NCBI GenBank assembly: GCA_020026395.1 | Contig: JAHHQM010000006.1 | Coordinates: 1-64,000, forward strand | Length of the DNA: 64,000 nucleotides | DNA from: Alistipes sp. | Lineage (GTDB): Bacteria > Bacteroidota > Bacteroidia > Bacteroidales > Rikenellaceae | Direction: 5' to 3' | Shown: positions 26,591 to 35,025 of the stretch, piece by piece | Layout of the letters: every line of letters begins with the position of its first letter | How positions within the stretch are numbered: position 1 is the first letter of the stretch | The notes under the pieces: model-generated | What the model saw: only the letters and a program-made list of their open reading frames with translations | Databases searched by the model: none | What the model was told of the DNA's origin: nothing | Translations under genes and position numbers: made by a program

Positions 26591-27856
26591 ATGGATACAA
26601 TGACTATTATTGTTGCAATTGTCGCCTTCTTGGTGATTATTCTCGTACTGGTCGGCCTGCTTCTCTATGCAAAGACTAAACTGACTACGTCTGGAGAAGT
26701 CACGATCGACATCAACGATGGTGAGAAAGTCCTCAAATCGGAGAGCGGTTCGACCCTGCTGGCCACCCTGGCCGACAACAAGGTCTTCCTGCCTTCGGCT
26801 TGTGGCGGTGGTGGCGCTTGCGGTATGTGTAAGTGCCAGGTTTTGGAAGGTGGTGGCGACATTCTCCCGACCGAGACCGGTTTCATTTCGCGTAAGATGG
26901 CCAAGGACCACTGGCGTCTGGGTTGCCAGGTCAAAGTAAAGAACGACCTGAAGATCCACGTTCCCGAGTCGGTGCTTGGTGTCAAGAAGTGGGAGTGTAC
27001 GGTTGTTTCGAACCGTAACATCTCGACCTTCCTCAAGGAGTTTGTCGTTAAACTCCCCGAAGGTGAGAACCTTAAATTCCGCAGCGGCGGTTACATCCAG
27101 GTAGATATCCCGAAGTATGACGAGATCAAGTTTTCGGATATGGATATCGACGAGAAGTTCCGTTCCGACTGGGAGAAATTCAAGATGTTTGACCTGAAGA
27201 CGGTGAACCCCGAGGACACGTTCCGTGCATACTCGATGGCCAACCACCCTGCCGAGGGTAACATCATCATGTTGAACATTCGTATCGCAACTCCTCCGTT
27301 CGACCGTGTTAACGGCGGCTTCATGAAGGTGAACCCCGGTATTTGTTCGTCGTATGTCTTCTCGCGTAAGCCGGGTGACAAGGTGACGATCTCGGGTCCT
27401 TACGGAGAGTTCTTCCTGCCCGACAACCTCGCGCCTGACACGGAGCTGATCTTCGTCGGTGGTGGTGCCGGTATGGCTCCTATGCGTAGCCACTTGATGC
27501 ACCTGTTCAAGACGGAGAAGACCCAGCGCAAGGTATCGTTCTACTACGGTGCCCGTGCCCTGAAGGAGGTTCCCTATCTGGACGAGTATCACGCAATCGA
27601 AAAAGAGTTCCCCAACTTCTCGTTCAACCTGGCTTTGGATCGTCCCGATCCCGAAGCAGACGAGAAGGGCGTAAAGTACACTCCCGGTTTCGTTCACAAC
27701 GTATTGTACGAGAACTACCTGAAACATCACCAGGCTCCCGAGGATTGTATTTACCTCATGTGCGGACCTCCGATGATGATCAAGTCGGTTGTCAACATGC
27801 TGGACAACCTGGGCGTACCTTCGGAGAACATCCTTTACGACAACTTCGGTTCGTAA
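26591..27856 (+). CDS. nqrF: Na+-translocating NADH:quinone reductase subunit F
   Basis: A 421-residue electron-entry subunit: one N-terminal membrane helix, a [2Fe-2S] ferredoxin domain with Cys71, Cys77, Cys80 and Cys112 (CGGGGACGMC and LGCQV), then FAD- and NADH-binding ferredoxin reductase domains (FRAYSMAN, IFVGGGAGMAPMRSH, CGPPMM). It oxidises NADH and passes electrons to the other subunits. It is the last gene of the operon, with a strong terminator 24 bp after its stop. Confidence 0.96.
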   Translation: MDTMTIIVAIVAFLVIILVLVGLLLYAKTKLTTSGEVTIDINDGEKVLKSESGSTLLATLADNKVFLPSACGGGGACGMCKCQVLEGGGDILPTETGFISRKMAKDHWRLGCQVKVKNDLKIHVPESVLGVKKWECTVVSNRNISTFLKEFVVKLPEGENLKFRSGGYIQVDIPKYDEIKFSDMDIDEKFRSDWEKFKMFDLKTVNPEDTFRAYSMANHPAEGNIIMLNIRIATPPFDRVNGGFMKVNPGICSSYVFSRKPGDKVTISGPYGEFFLPDNLAPDTELIFVGGGAGMAPMRSHLMHLFKTEKTQRKVSFYYGARALKEVPYLDEYHAIEKEFPNFSFNLALDRPDPEADEKGVKYTPGFVHNVLYENYLKHHQAPEDCIYLMCGPPMMIKSVVNMLDNLGVPSENILYDNFGS

Positions 27857-27879
27857 TCGATACTTCGAAATCGAAAATG

Positions 27880-27917
27880 CAGGATGGATTCATTTTACGA
27901 ATCCATCCTGTTTTTTT
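27880..27917 (+). terminator. Terminator of nqrABCDEF
   Basis: A 12-bp perfect stem (CAGGATGGATTC with GAATCCATCCTG), loop ATTTTAC, then seven T. No further gene lies between it and the fucosidase promoter. Confidence 0.9.
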
Positions 27918-27946
27918 GTCCGGGGGTGTTTTTAGGGCGGTTTTCC

Positions 27947-27977
27947 TTTAAAAATCATCCGAATCTTTGTACCTTTG
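27947..27977 (+). promoter_or_regulatory. Promoter of the GH29 fucosidase
   Basis: TACCTTTG at 27970-27977 matches the -7 box. TTTA at 27947-27950, 19 nt upstream, stands at the -33 position. The gene starts 31 bp further on. Confidence 0.6.
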
Positions 27978-28008
27978 AAACAAATTTAACCTAATAGAAT
28001 TTTAAATT

Positions 28009-29331
28009 ATGACACATGTATTCCGTAAAATCGGATTGGGAATCGTCACTGTTCTGATGACCGGTTCGACGCTTTTCGCCGAAACGCCCGAAAAGGGCTA
28101 TGTCCCCACACCCGAAAATCTGAAGGCTCGCACCGAGTTCCAGGATAACAAGTTCGGTATTTTCCTCCATTGGGGTTTGTACAGCATGATCGCTCAGGGC
28201 GAGTGGTTTATGAATGCCGACGGTGTGACGTGGCAGGAGTATGAGAAGATGGCTTCGGCGTTCTATCCGCATAAATTCAACGCTGCCGAGTGGGTTTCGG
28301 CCATCAAGGCTTCGGGTGCCAAGTATATCTGCATCACGACGCGGCACCACGACGGTTTCTCGATGTTCAAGACGAAATATTCGGACTACAACATCGTCGA
28401 TGCCACTCCTTTCGGACGTGACGTCATGAAGGAACTGGCCGAAGAGTGCCAGAAGCAGGGCATCAAGCTCCACTTCTATTATTCGCACCTCGACTGGCGT
28501 CGTGAGGACTATCCCCTCGGTCGTACGGGTCACAACAAGGGGCGTGATCCCAAGAAGCAGAATTGGGCTTCGTACTATCAGTTTATGAACAACCAGCTGA
28601 CCGAGCTTCTGACCAACTATGGTCCGATCGGTGCCATCTGGTTCGATGGTCTGTGGGATCAGGATCAGAATCCCGATTTCGACTGGCAGTTGCCCGAGCA
28701 GTATGCTCTGATTCACAAGTTGCAGCCCGCTTGTCTGATCGGTAACAACCACCACATGGTTCCCTTCGCTGGTGAGGACATCCAGATCTTCGAGCGCGAC
28801 CTTCCCGGTGAGAACACTGCAGGTTTGTCGGGTCAGCAGATCGGTCGTCTGCCGTTGGAGACTTGCGAGACGATGAACGGCATGTGGGGTTACAAACTCC
28901 GCGACCAGGACTACAAATCGCCCAGAACGCTGATTCAGTACCTGGTACGTGCCGCAGGTAAGAATGCCAACCTGTTGTTGAACCTCGGCCCTCAACCCAA
29001 TGGTGAGCTGCCCGCTGTCGGTGTGGAGCGCCTGAAGGAGATGGGTGAGTGGATGAAGGTCTATGGCGAGACGATTTACGGTACGCGTGCCGGAGAGGTT
29101 GCTCCCCACGAGTGGGGCGTTTCGACCCGCAAGGATAACCGTCTGTTCATCCATATCCTCGATTTGCAGGACAACGGTTTGTATCTGCCCGTAATCTCGA
29201 AGGTCGTTAAGGCCGAGAAATTCGGTGACAAGACCCCCCTCAAGTTCCGTCAGACCCGTCAGGGACTCTTCCTCGAGCTGGGCGAAGTGCCGACCGACAT
29301 TGACTACATCGTTGAATTAACGCTGAAATAG
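28009..29331 (+). CDS. Alpha-L-fucosidase (GH29), secreted
   Basis: A 440-residue protein with an N-terminal signal peptide (to about STLFA) and a GH29 catalytic domain. Typical segments are FGIFLHWGLYSM, ITTRHHDGFSMF and IGAIWFDGLWD, where Asp213 is the predicted nucleophile. It releases L-fucose from host mucin or diet glycans, probably in the periplasm. It has its own promoter and is followed by cutC after 2 bp. The fucose could feed the Fkp/fucose-transporter genes at 46-50 kb. The linkage specificity and the acid/base residue are not clear from sequence. Confidence 0.93.
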   Translation: MTHVFRKIGLGIVTVLMTGSTLFAETPEKGYVPTPENLKARTEFQDNKFGIFLHWGLYSMIAQGEWFMNADGVTWQEYEKMASAFYPHKFNAAEWVSAIKASGAKYICITTRHHDGFSMFKTKYSDYNIVDATPFGRDVMKELAEECQKQGIKLHFYYSHLDWRREDYPLGRTGHNKGRDPKKQNWASYYQFMNNQLTELLTNYGPIGAIWFDGLWDQDQNPDFDWQLPEQYALIHKLQPACLIGNNHHMVPFAGEDIQIFERDLPGENTAGLSGQQIGRLPLETCETMNGMWGYKLRDQDYKSPRTLIQYLVRAAGKNANLLLNLGPQPNGELPAVGVERLKEMGEWMKVYGETIYGTRAGEVAPHEWGVSTRKDNRLFIHILDLQDNGLYLPVISKVVKAEKFGDKTPLKFRQTRQGLFLELGEVPTDIDYIVELTLK

Positions 29332-29333
29332 TG

Positions 29334-30083
29334 ATGGTCGAGAATCCGAGAATTGAGATTTGTGCCAACTCTTCGGAGAGTGCCGTGCGTGCACAGGAGG
29401 GTGGTGCTTATCGGGTCGAATTGTGTGCCGGAATCCCCGAGGGCGGTACGACCCCCTCGTATGGCGAGATCGTGATGGCACGGAAGATGCTTTCCTCGAC
29501 GAAACTTCATGTGATCATCCGTCCGCGTGGCGGTGATTTCCTCTACTCGAAAGAGGAGTTGGAGATCATGTTGCACGACGTGAAGATCTGCCGCGAATTG
29601 GGCGTGGACGGTGTCGTATTCGGTTGTCTGACGGCTGACGGCGAGATCGACATGGAGGCAATGCGTCCTCTGATGGAGGCTGCAAAGGGCATGAACGTAA
29701 CTTTCCACCGTGCATTCGATATGTGCAAGGATCCGATGCGTGCCCTGGAGCAGATCATCGAATTGGGTTGCACGCGTATTCTGACTTCGGGTCAGGAGCC
29801 TACGGCCGAGGCGGGTATTCCCCTGTTGAAGCAGTTGGTGGAGCGTGCCGCCGATCGAATCATCATCATGCCCGGATGCGGCGTGCGTCCCGCGAACATT
29901 CGCAAGATCGCCTCGGAAACGGGCGCTCGCGAATTCCATTTCTCGGGTCGCAAGAGCGTGGAGAGCGACATGAAATACCGCAACCCGCGTGTCTCGATGG
30001 GCGGAACGGTGAAGATCGAAGAGTATGAACGTGACATCACGGCACCCGAATTGGTGCGTGCTGCCTACGATGCGCTGAAATAA
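29334..30083 (+). CDS. cutC: CutC family protein
   Basis: A protein of about 249 residues with the CutC TIM-barrel features: IEICANSSESAVRAQEGGAYRVELCAG, VIIRPRGGDFLYS, FHRAFDMC and RILTSGQ. The family was linked to copper homeostasis, but its molecular role is uncertain. ATG at 29334 is preferred over the GTG immediately before it, which overlaps the fucosidase stop. The 2-bp gap implies co-transcription with the fucosidase; no functional link is evident. Confidence 0.9.
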   Translation: MVENPRIEICANSSESAVRAQEGGAYRVELCAGIPEGGTTPSYGEIVMARKMLSSTKLHVIIRPRGGDFLYSKEELEIMLHDVKICRELGVDGVVFGCLTADGEIDMEAMRPLMEAAKGMNVTFHRAFDMCKDPMRALEQIIELGCTRILTSGQEPTAEAGIPLLKQLVERAADRIIIMPGCGVRPANIRKIASETGAREFHFSGRKSVESDMKYRNPRVSMGGTVKIEEYERDITAPELVRAAYDALK

Positions 30084-30100
30084 GGCGTATATAAATAAGG

Positions 30101-30142
30101 AAAAGCGGTCGGCTGATAGAATTCAGCCGACCGCTTTTTTTT
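30101..30142 (+). terminator. Terminator after cutC
   Basis: A 16-bp stem (AAAAGCGGTCGGCTGA with TCAGCCGACCGCTTTT) and a T-rich tail, 17 bp after the stop. Confidence 0.9.
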
Positions 30143-30224
30143 GTGCGCGTACGGGACGCAAAAACAGTGTCGGATCTTGTGCGTGGGTGCTTGTCTGGTG
30201 CCGCGCAAAGTCTGTGAATGGGGC

Positions 30225-30264
30225 AAAAAATCGGTGTGCCGATCCGAAGAAAGGCACACCGATA
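30225..30264 (-). terminator. Terminator of the transglutaminase-like gene
   Basis: Read on the minus strand, a 10-bp stem (TCGGTGTGCC paired with GGCACACCGA) is followed by a T-run. It sits about 20 bp beyond the stop of the convergent lipoprotein gene. Confidence 0.85.
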
Positions 30265-30284
30265 AAGATCGGAATGGAGGCGAA

Positions 30285-32957
30285 CTACAACTTGTGGATC
30301 ACCTTCATCATCTGCTCACCCAGGCCGATCGTGTAACCCTGCGATTTGAATACCACACGGTTGAACGTATCGCCGATGATGAACAACGGCAGGGTGGTCT
30401 TGTCCGAGAGTTTCATCTCCGTGAGGATATGGTCACGGATCAGACCGTCCTCGTCGATACCCAGAACAACGGTGCTGGGCAGACCGGGGAAGTCTTCCGG
30501 ACGGAACATCTTGTAGCTGTTCTCGTCGGTGAACAGCAGAACGAGTTTGCGACCCCACTCCTCGAAATCCTTGGCTTTGGCGGCGATGTCGCGCAGAGCG
30601 TGGTTCGTGGGCTCCTGACCCATGCCGAGGATACCGATTACGTAGTAACCGCGACCCGTGGCCGAAAGAACGGTCTTGGTCTCACCGCTGGCGATGTCCT
30701 TGAAGGGGGCTTCGGAGTTGAAGTTGCCGATGACGCGGATGTCGTCCTTCGATTCGCGCATCACCAGATCCATGTTGGTCGTCTCGCCCTCCTTGATCGA
30801 GAACGAACGTACGGTAGCCAGAACGCCGCCGCTTGCCAGACGCGTACCCGTGATCAGGAGGTAGTCGCCGACATCCATGCGGATGCCGTTCTTGAAGCAG
30901 TGCTTCCAGGTCGTGCCGCCACCCATGTCGAGTTCGGCCTCCTCGTAGTTCTGCAGGCGGATCGTACCGTCTTCTTCGATCTTCGAGATGGAGAAGTGTG
31001 CGAAGTATTTGGGATCATCGAGTGCTTCGATGGGCGAGTAGGCGAGTTTCAGCGTACCTGTGGGGGCAACGATCTCCTCCTGTACGGCCGTGAATTCAAC
31101 GTCCACGGGCTGTTTGCCACCCATCAGCTGGATCTTACCCGTCACACCGTCGATGCGTGCGGGAATACCCAGTGCACGAGCCATCGACACGAAGAAAATG
31201 GCGCGGCTGGTACCGTCGGCGATACGTGCCTTCCAAACGCCTTCGGGCGAGATGGGAATAGCACCCGTATTGCATGTCGGTTCGAGTTTGATGTTCTCGG
31301 TAACCCACTTGGCCAGGCTCATGGGGTTGGCGCGGAATGCGGCGGCATCCTCCTTCGAGATGACCTCGCGGAAGAACGACTTGTAGGGAGTCAGCATTTC
31401 GAGCCATACGCGCGGGTTGCGGACATACTGACGGAAGGTCTCGTCGTCACGACCCTCGATCGGGGTGTTCAGGTGATCGTTCAGTACTTCGAGCGTGGCG
31501 TCGCGCAGGTCTTTCATGGCGATGCGATCCAGGAGATCCATACCGGCTTCTTTCTGCTCGGGGGTCTTCAGCTGGGCGAGGAACTGACGGATGACCTCGT
31601 GGTTACCGCGCGAAATGGCGAAGTAATCGACGCAACGGTCAGCGTCGAGACCCTGCTCGGCGGCAAACTTACGGGCGGCCTCCTCGGTGGGGAAGGTGGC
31701 GATGTAGGCGTTGCGGATCGAATCCTCCTGCAACATGCGGCGGGTGTTCTCGGCACGCTGTTCGGGAGTTACGTTGGGCATGTTGGCACCTTCAACCGGA
31801 GGAATGATGTCCATCTCCATGGCGAACGACGACGACCCCGTCTTGTCGAGGGCGATCGTCACGTTGTCGTCCTTGCCGAAGGTGAGTTTCTTGAAGCCGT
31901 AACGACCGTCCTTCGATACCCATACGATCATGTCGCCCTTACCTGCCGACAGGAATGCCTTACCCCCGGCATCGGTCTTCTTGGACGATACGGTGAAGAA
32001 TTCGCCGTAGTTGTATACCTTGAACTCGACTTTGGCGTCGCTTACGGGTTTACCCTCGGTGTCGACTACCTGAAGGTGTGCCATGGCTACGGGGGCGTAG
32101 TTCTCGGTGACATTAATATAGGTGCTGGTCTCGGTCTGACGCATGATCTCCTCCTTGCCGAAGTAACGGCCGCCGAAGACACGCGTGTGCATCATCATAC
32201 CGCGCGATACGGGAGCGTTGAACCAGGCGAGGTTCAGTACGGGTTCGGGTTCGCAGGCACCCAGGAAATACCATTTGCCATCAACCCAGGCCTCTACCCA
32301 GGCGTGGTTGTCGTCGGTATGTGCCCAACGCGGTGTGTAAACCTGACGGGCGGGAATACCCATGGCACGCAGGGCGGCAACCGTGAAGGTCGACTCCTCA
32401 CCGCAACGGCCGTAAGCCGTCTTGATGGAAGCCAGCGGCGAGCTGGTACGGCCGTCCGAAGGCTGATAAACGACCTTCTCGTGGCACCAGTGGTTGATCT
32501 CGAGTACGGCGTCGTACAGCGAGAGGTTCTTCACGCGATCCTTCAACTCCTCGTAGAATACCTTACGGCTTTCGTCGAGGTTCTCGTTGTTGACGCGGAT
32601 CGGAAGCACGAAGTGGCGGAACTCCAACTCGGGAATGTCCTTACCCCAGGGCATCTCCTCGCGGGCACGCAACGAGTAGTTGACCTGCTCGAGGAAGTAG
32701 TCGCCCGAATTATCGGCGATGTCGCCGAGGGGCATGTAGGCGTAGAGGAACGTCAGAGCCTCACGCTGCTGGGGCGTAAGATCCTTGTTCTGGAATACGG
32801 CGAACAAATCACCGTTGGGCAATGCCTTGCAGCGGTTGTCGAAGTCTTGTTGTACCTGTCGGTACTCTTCGGCATTGCTGAACAAACGATTGTCCGTGCA
32901 GGAAGTGACACTCACCATCAGGGCAAATGCCGCAGCACACAAAGTCAAAAGTTTCAT
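30285..32957 (-). CDS. Lipoprotein with transglutaminase-like and thioredoxin-like domains
   Basis: An 890-residue lipoprotein (lipobox SVTSC, Cys20). The first transglutaminase-like domain has Cys185 in YGRCGEE and His218 in DDNHAWVEAW; the third acid is not clear, a Glu in GACEPEP being the candidate. A carboxypeptidase-regulatory/Ig-like segment follows (about 300-370). A second transglutaminase-like segment, around residue 580 (WKARIADGTSRAIFF), has no Cys where the nucleophile should be. The last 110 residues resemble a thioredoxin fold without CXXC. Similar large lipoproteins occur in gut Bacteroidota with no assigned role; protein or peptidoglycan-peptide hydrolysis in the periplasm or at the surface is plausible. 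It is monocistronic with its own terminator. Confidence 0.8.
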   Translation of the reverse strand: MKLLTLCAAAFALMVSVTSCTDNRLFSNAEEYRQVQQDFDNRCKALPNGDLFAVFQNKDLTPQQREALTFLYAYMPLGDIADNSGDYFLEQVNYSLRAREEMPWGKDIPELEFRHFVLPIRVNNENLDESRKVFYEELKDRVKNLSLYDAVLEINHWCHEKVVYQPSDGRTSSPLASIKTAYGRCGEESTFTVAALRAMGIPARQVYTPRWAHTDDNHAWVEAWVDGKWYFLGACEPEPVLNLAWFNAPVSRGMMMHTRVFGGRYFGKEEIMRQTETSTYINVTENYAPVAMAHLQVVDTEGKPVSDAKVEFKVYNYGEFFTVSSKKTDAGGKAFLSAGKGDMIVWVSKDGRYGFKKLTFGKDDNVTIALDKTGSSSFAMEMDIIPPVEGANMPNVTPEQRAENTRRMLQEDSIRNAYIATFPTEEAARKFAAEQGLDADRCVDYFAISRGNHEVIRQFLAQLKTPEQKEAGMDLLDRIAMKDLRDATLEVLNDHLNTPIEGRDDETFRQYVRNPRVWLEMLTPYKSFFREVISKEDAAAFRANPMSLAKWVTENIKLEPTCNTGAIPISPEGVWKARIADGTSRAIFFVSMARALGIPARIDGVTGKIQLMGGKQPVDVEFTAVQEEIVAPTGTLKLAYSPIEALDDPKYFAHFSISKIEEDGTIRLQNYEEAELDMGGGTTWKHCFKNGIRMDVGDYLLITGTRLASGGVLATVRSFSIKEGETTNMDLVMRESKDDIRVIGNFNSEAPFKDIASGETKTVLSATGRGYYVIGILGMGQEPTNHALRDIAAKAKDFEEWGRKLVLLFTDENSYKMFRPEDFPGLPSTVVLGIDEDGLIRDHILTEMKLSDKTTLPLFIIGDTFNRVVFKSQGYTIGLGEQMMKVIHKL

Positions 32958-33000
32958 AAAGTTTTAAAATGAGTTAATGATTGATTCTTGTTACAAAGTT

Positions 33001-33008
33001 CAAAAGTA
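33001..33008 (-). promoter_or_regulatory. -7 box of the transglutaminase-like gene
   Basis: On the minus strand the bases read TACTTTTG, matching TAnnTTTG, 43 bp upstream of the ATG. No clear TTTG lies at the expected -33 distance. Confidence 0.5.
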
Positions 33009-33094
33009 AACATTTTTGGCGGATATTTCAATATACAAAGGTCGAATAAACACGTTGTAAGGGTACTGACCGCTGAAAATAGGGCGTAAAAGAG

Positions 33095-33124
33095 TTTTGG
33101 GATTGGATATTATTTGTATCTTTG
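33095..33124 (+). promoter_or_regulatory. Promoter of the HAD gene, close to its ATG
   Basis: TTTTG at 33095-33099 and TATCTTTG at 33117-33124 form a good promoter with a 17-nt spacer. The start codon is only 5 bases past the -7 box, so the message may have little or no leader. Confidence 0.6.
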
Positions 33125-33129
33125 TTGCC

Positions 33130-33726
33130 ATGAAAAATATCATATTTGATTTGGGAGGCGTGGTTTTTGCACGCAAAAGAAGTGAATGTACGGAGGATTT
33201 CGCACAATTCTTTGCCTTTGTGCGCTGGCCTAAGATGCCCCTTTTCTGGGAGGAATACGACCGCGGAACGTGGACGATCGACCGGGTAAGGGAGCATTTG
33301 TGCGAGGAGAACGGCTGCTCGAGGGAGAAGTGCGAGGAATACCTCAGAATGGCCATCGACATGCAGCGTCCGATAGAACCTACGGAAAAACTGTTGGGCG
33401 AACTGAAGGCGGCGGGATACCGTCTTTATGTGTTGTCGAACATGTCGAAGGAGTTTATCGAATTCCTGCGTCGTTTCCCGTTGTACGATCTGTTCGACGG
33501 CGAGGTGGTTTCGTGCGAGGAGCATGTCGTAAAACCCGAGATGCGCATCTACGAAATCCTTTTGGAGCGTTACGGATTGAATCCCCACGATTCGCTCTTT
33601 ATCGATGACCGAGAGAAGAATATCGTGGCGGCCGAGTCTCTGGAAATCAACGGATTCCTGTTCGATCACGCCGATCCCGAGAAGAGTTGCCGGGAGTTGC
33701 GCGAGCGTCTTTTGAAAGGAAAATAG
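33130..33726 (+). CDS. HAD-superfamily phosphatase (YihX-like)
   Basis: A protein of about 198 residues with motif I IIFDLGGVVF, motif II LYVLSNMS, motif III Lys in VVKPEMRIYE and motif IV LFIDDREKN. The layout resembles YihX/alpha-D-glucose-1-phosphate-type HAD phosphatases. The start at MKNIIFDLGG is chosen because motif I must lie at the N-terminus; an upstream in-frame codon would add an implausible leader. The gene is monocistronic with promoter and terminator of its own. Substrate unknown. Confidence 0.88.
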   Translation: MKNIIFDLGGVVFARKRSECTEDFAQFFAFVRWPKMPLFWEEYDRGTWTIDRVREHLCEENGCSREKCEEYLRMAIDMQRPIEPTEKLLGELKAAGYRLYVLSNMSKEFIEFLRRFPLYDLFDGEVVSCEEHVVKPEMRIYEILLERYGLNPHDSLFIDDREKNIVAAESLEINGFLFDHADPEKSCRELRERLLKGK

Positions 33727-33756
33727 CACCGCGGATCCGTTCGCGGAATCATATAG

Positions 33757-33792
33757 GAAGTATCGGTCTTCGGATCGATACTTCTTTTTTTG
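33757..33792 (+). terminator. Terminator after the HAD gene
   Basis: A 12-bp stem (GAAGTATCGGTC with GATCGATACTTC, one G-T pair) around a TTCG loop, followed by a T-run. Confidence 0.88.
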
Positions 33793-33819
33793 TATGGATT
33801 TTGCGGGGTGGAGGGTGTT

Positions 33820-34866
33820 ATGGAAAAGAATCGGACAAACTATCGGAAATACGGCCTCGGAGTGCTGATTGCGGTGCTCGGCGTGGTCGTTGTGGGGTAG
33901 CTCTTCCCCGTGATGAGTGTCCTGTTGGGCGCGATGCCGCTTTATGTGTTGTTGCGCGGTCAGATGCGGCATCTGGTTGCGGAAAGGCATTGGCGGAGGG
34001 GGTGTGCGGCGGTGTTGCTTCTGATGGAGGCCGTCGTGGGGTTTGTGTTGTCGTTCGGATTGGTCGTGTGGTTGGTGGTGCGCGAACTGACCGACCTTGC
34101 GCTGGATCCCGCGCCGTTGGTGGCGCCGTTGGTGGCGATGGCGGATTATGTCCGCGAGACGGTCGGATACGACCTGTGGCAGGAGGATAATTTGGCGATG
34201 CTGCTCGAGATGGTGAAGGATCTGGGGCTGTGGGTGTTGAACAACAGTCTCGATTTTGCGCTGAACATCACGTTGTTACCCGTCGTGCTGTATTTTATGT
34301 TGCTGGGCGGGGAGCGTATGGAGCAATGTCTGCTGGACTTTGTGCCGTTCGACGGGGCTCAGACTTCGGAAGTGGTCGGCGAGGTCGGGCGCGTGATCCG
34401 TTCGACGGCTTTGCACATTCCGCTGTCGGCTGTGGTGCAGGGTGTTATGGCGGGTATTGGTTATTGGATTTTCGGCGTGCCGTCGGTGCTGTTTTGGGCG
34501 GTGATGACGGCCTTTGCCACGATGATTCCCGTGACGGGATCGACCCTGGTGTGGTTGCCGATGGCGTTGGTGATCGGTATAAACGGAAACTGGGGTATCG
34601 CGGGCGGACTCGCGGCGTGGGGCGTGCTGGCCGTGGTGCAGGTCGATAACTACGTGCAGCGTTACGTCGAGCGGAAAATGTGCCGCCAACATCCGCTGGT
34701 GTCGGATCTCGGTGTAGTCGTGGGGTTGTCGTTGTTCGGGTTTATAGGTTTGATTTTCGGCCAGTTACTCGTGGCACAGCTCGTGTCGTTCGTCCGCTTT
34801 TTCAAGCGAGGATACCTCGATTCCGCGGGGTGCGCAAATCGGAATCCGAGTGTTCGTTTGTGGTAA
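33820..34866 (+). pseudogene. AI-2E family transporter, interrupted by an amber codon
   Basis: From ATG at 33820 the frame encodes a normal family N-terminus (a short basic start, then the hydrophobic GVLIAVLGVVVVG). It meets TAG at 33898-33900 and then continues in the same frame with LFPVMSVLLGAMPLYVLLRG and the rest of an AI-2E/PerM-like membrane protein to 34866. The family has about seven or eight helices and is linked to export of small molecules or Na+(Li+)/H+ antiport. Translation could restart at ATG 33910, giving 318 residues without the first helix. TAG could come from CAG by one transition. It could be a true pseudogene, an N-terminal truncation that still works, or a sequencing error. 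Confidence 0.8.
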
Positions 34867-34914
34867 AATAATGCCAAAAAAAGCGAATAAAAGAAAAAAT
34901 ATGAATAATGATGC

Positions 34915-34943
34915 TTGATCTCTCAAATTGTTTCGTATCTTTG
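34915..34943 (+). promoter_or_regulatory. Promoter of the biotin-dependent carboxyltransferase gene
   Basis: TTG at 34915-34917 and TATCTTTG at 34936-34943 with an 18-nt spacer form a strong Bacteroidota promoter. The leader would be about 75 nt. Confidence 0.65.
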
Positions 34944-35025
34944 TCACGAATTACGGAAGAGTTGAAAAGTTTGTGTTTGAAAGTGCCGTAATCGCTTGAA
35001 TATCTTACATATAAAATTATCAATC

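Noticed and set aside
30141..32972. A very long plus-strand open frame opposite the transglutaminase-like gene
   Set aside because: It mirrors the codon bias of the real minus-strand gene, crosses its signal peptide and a terminator, and has no known motif.
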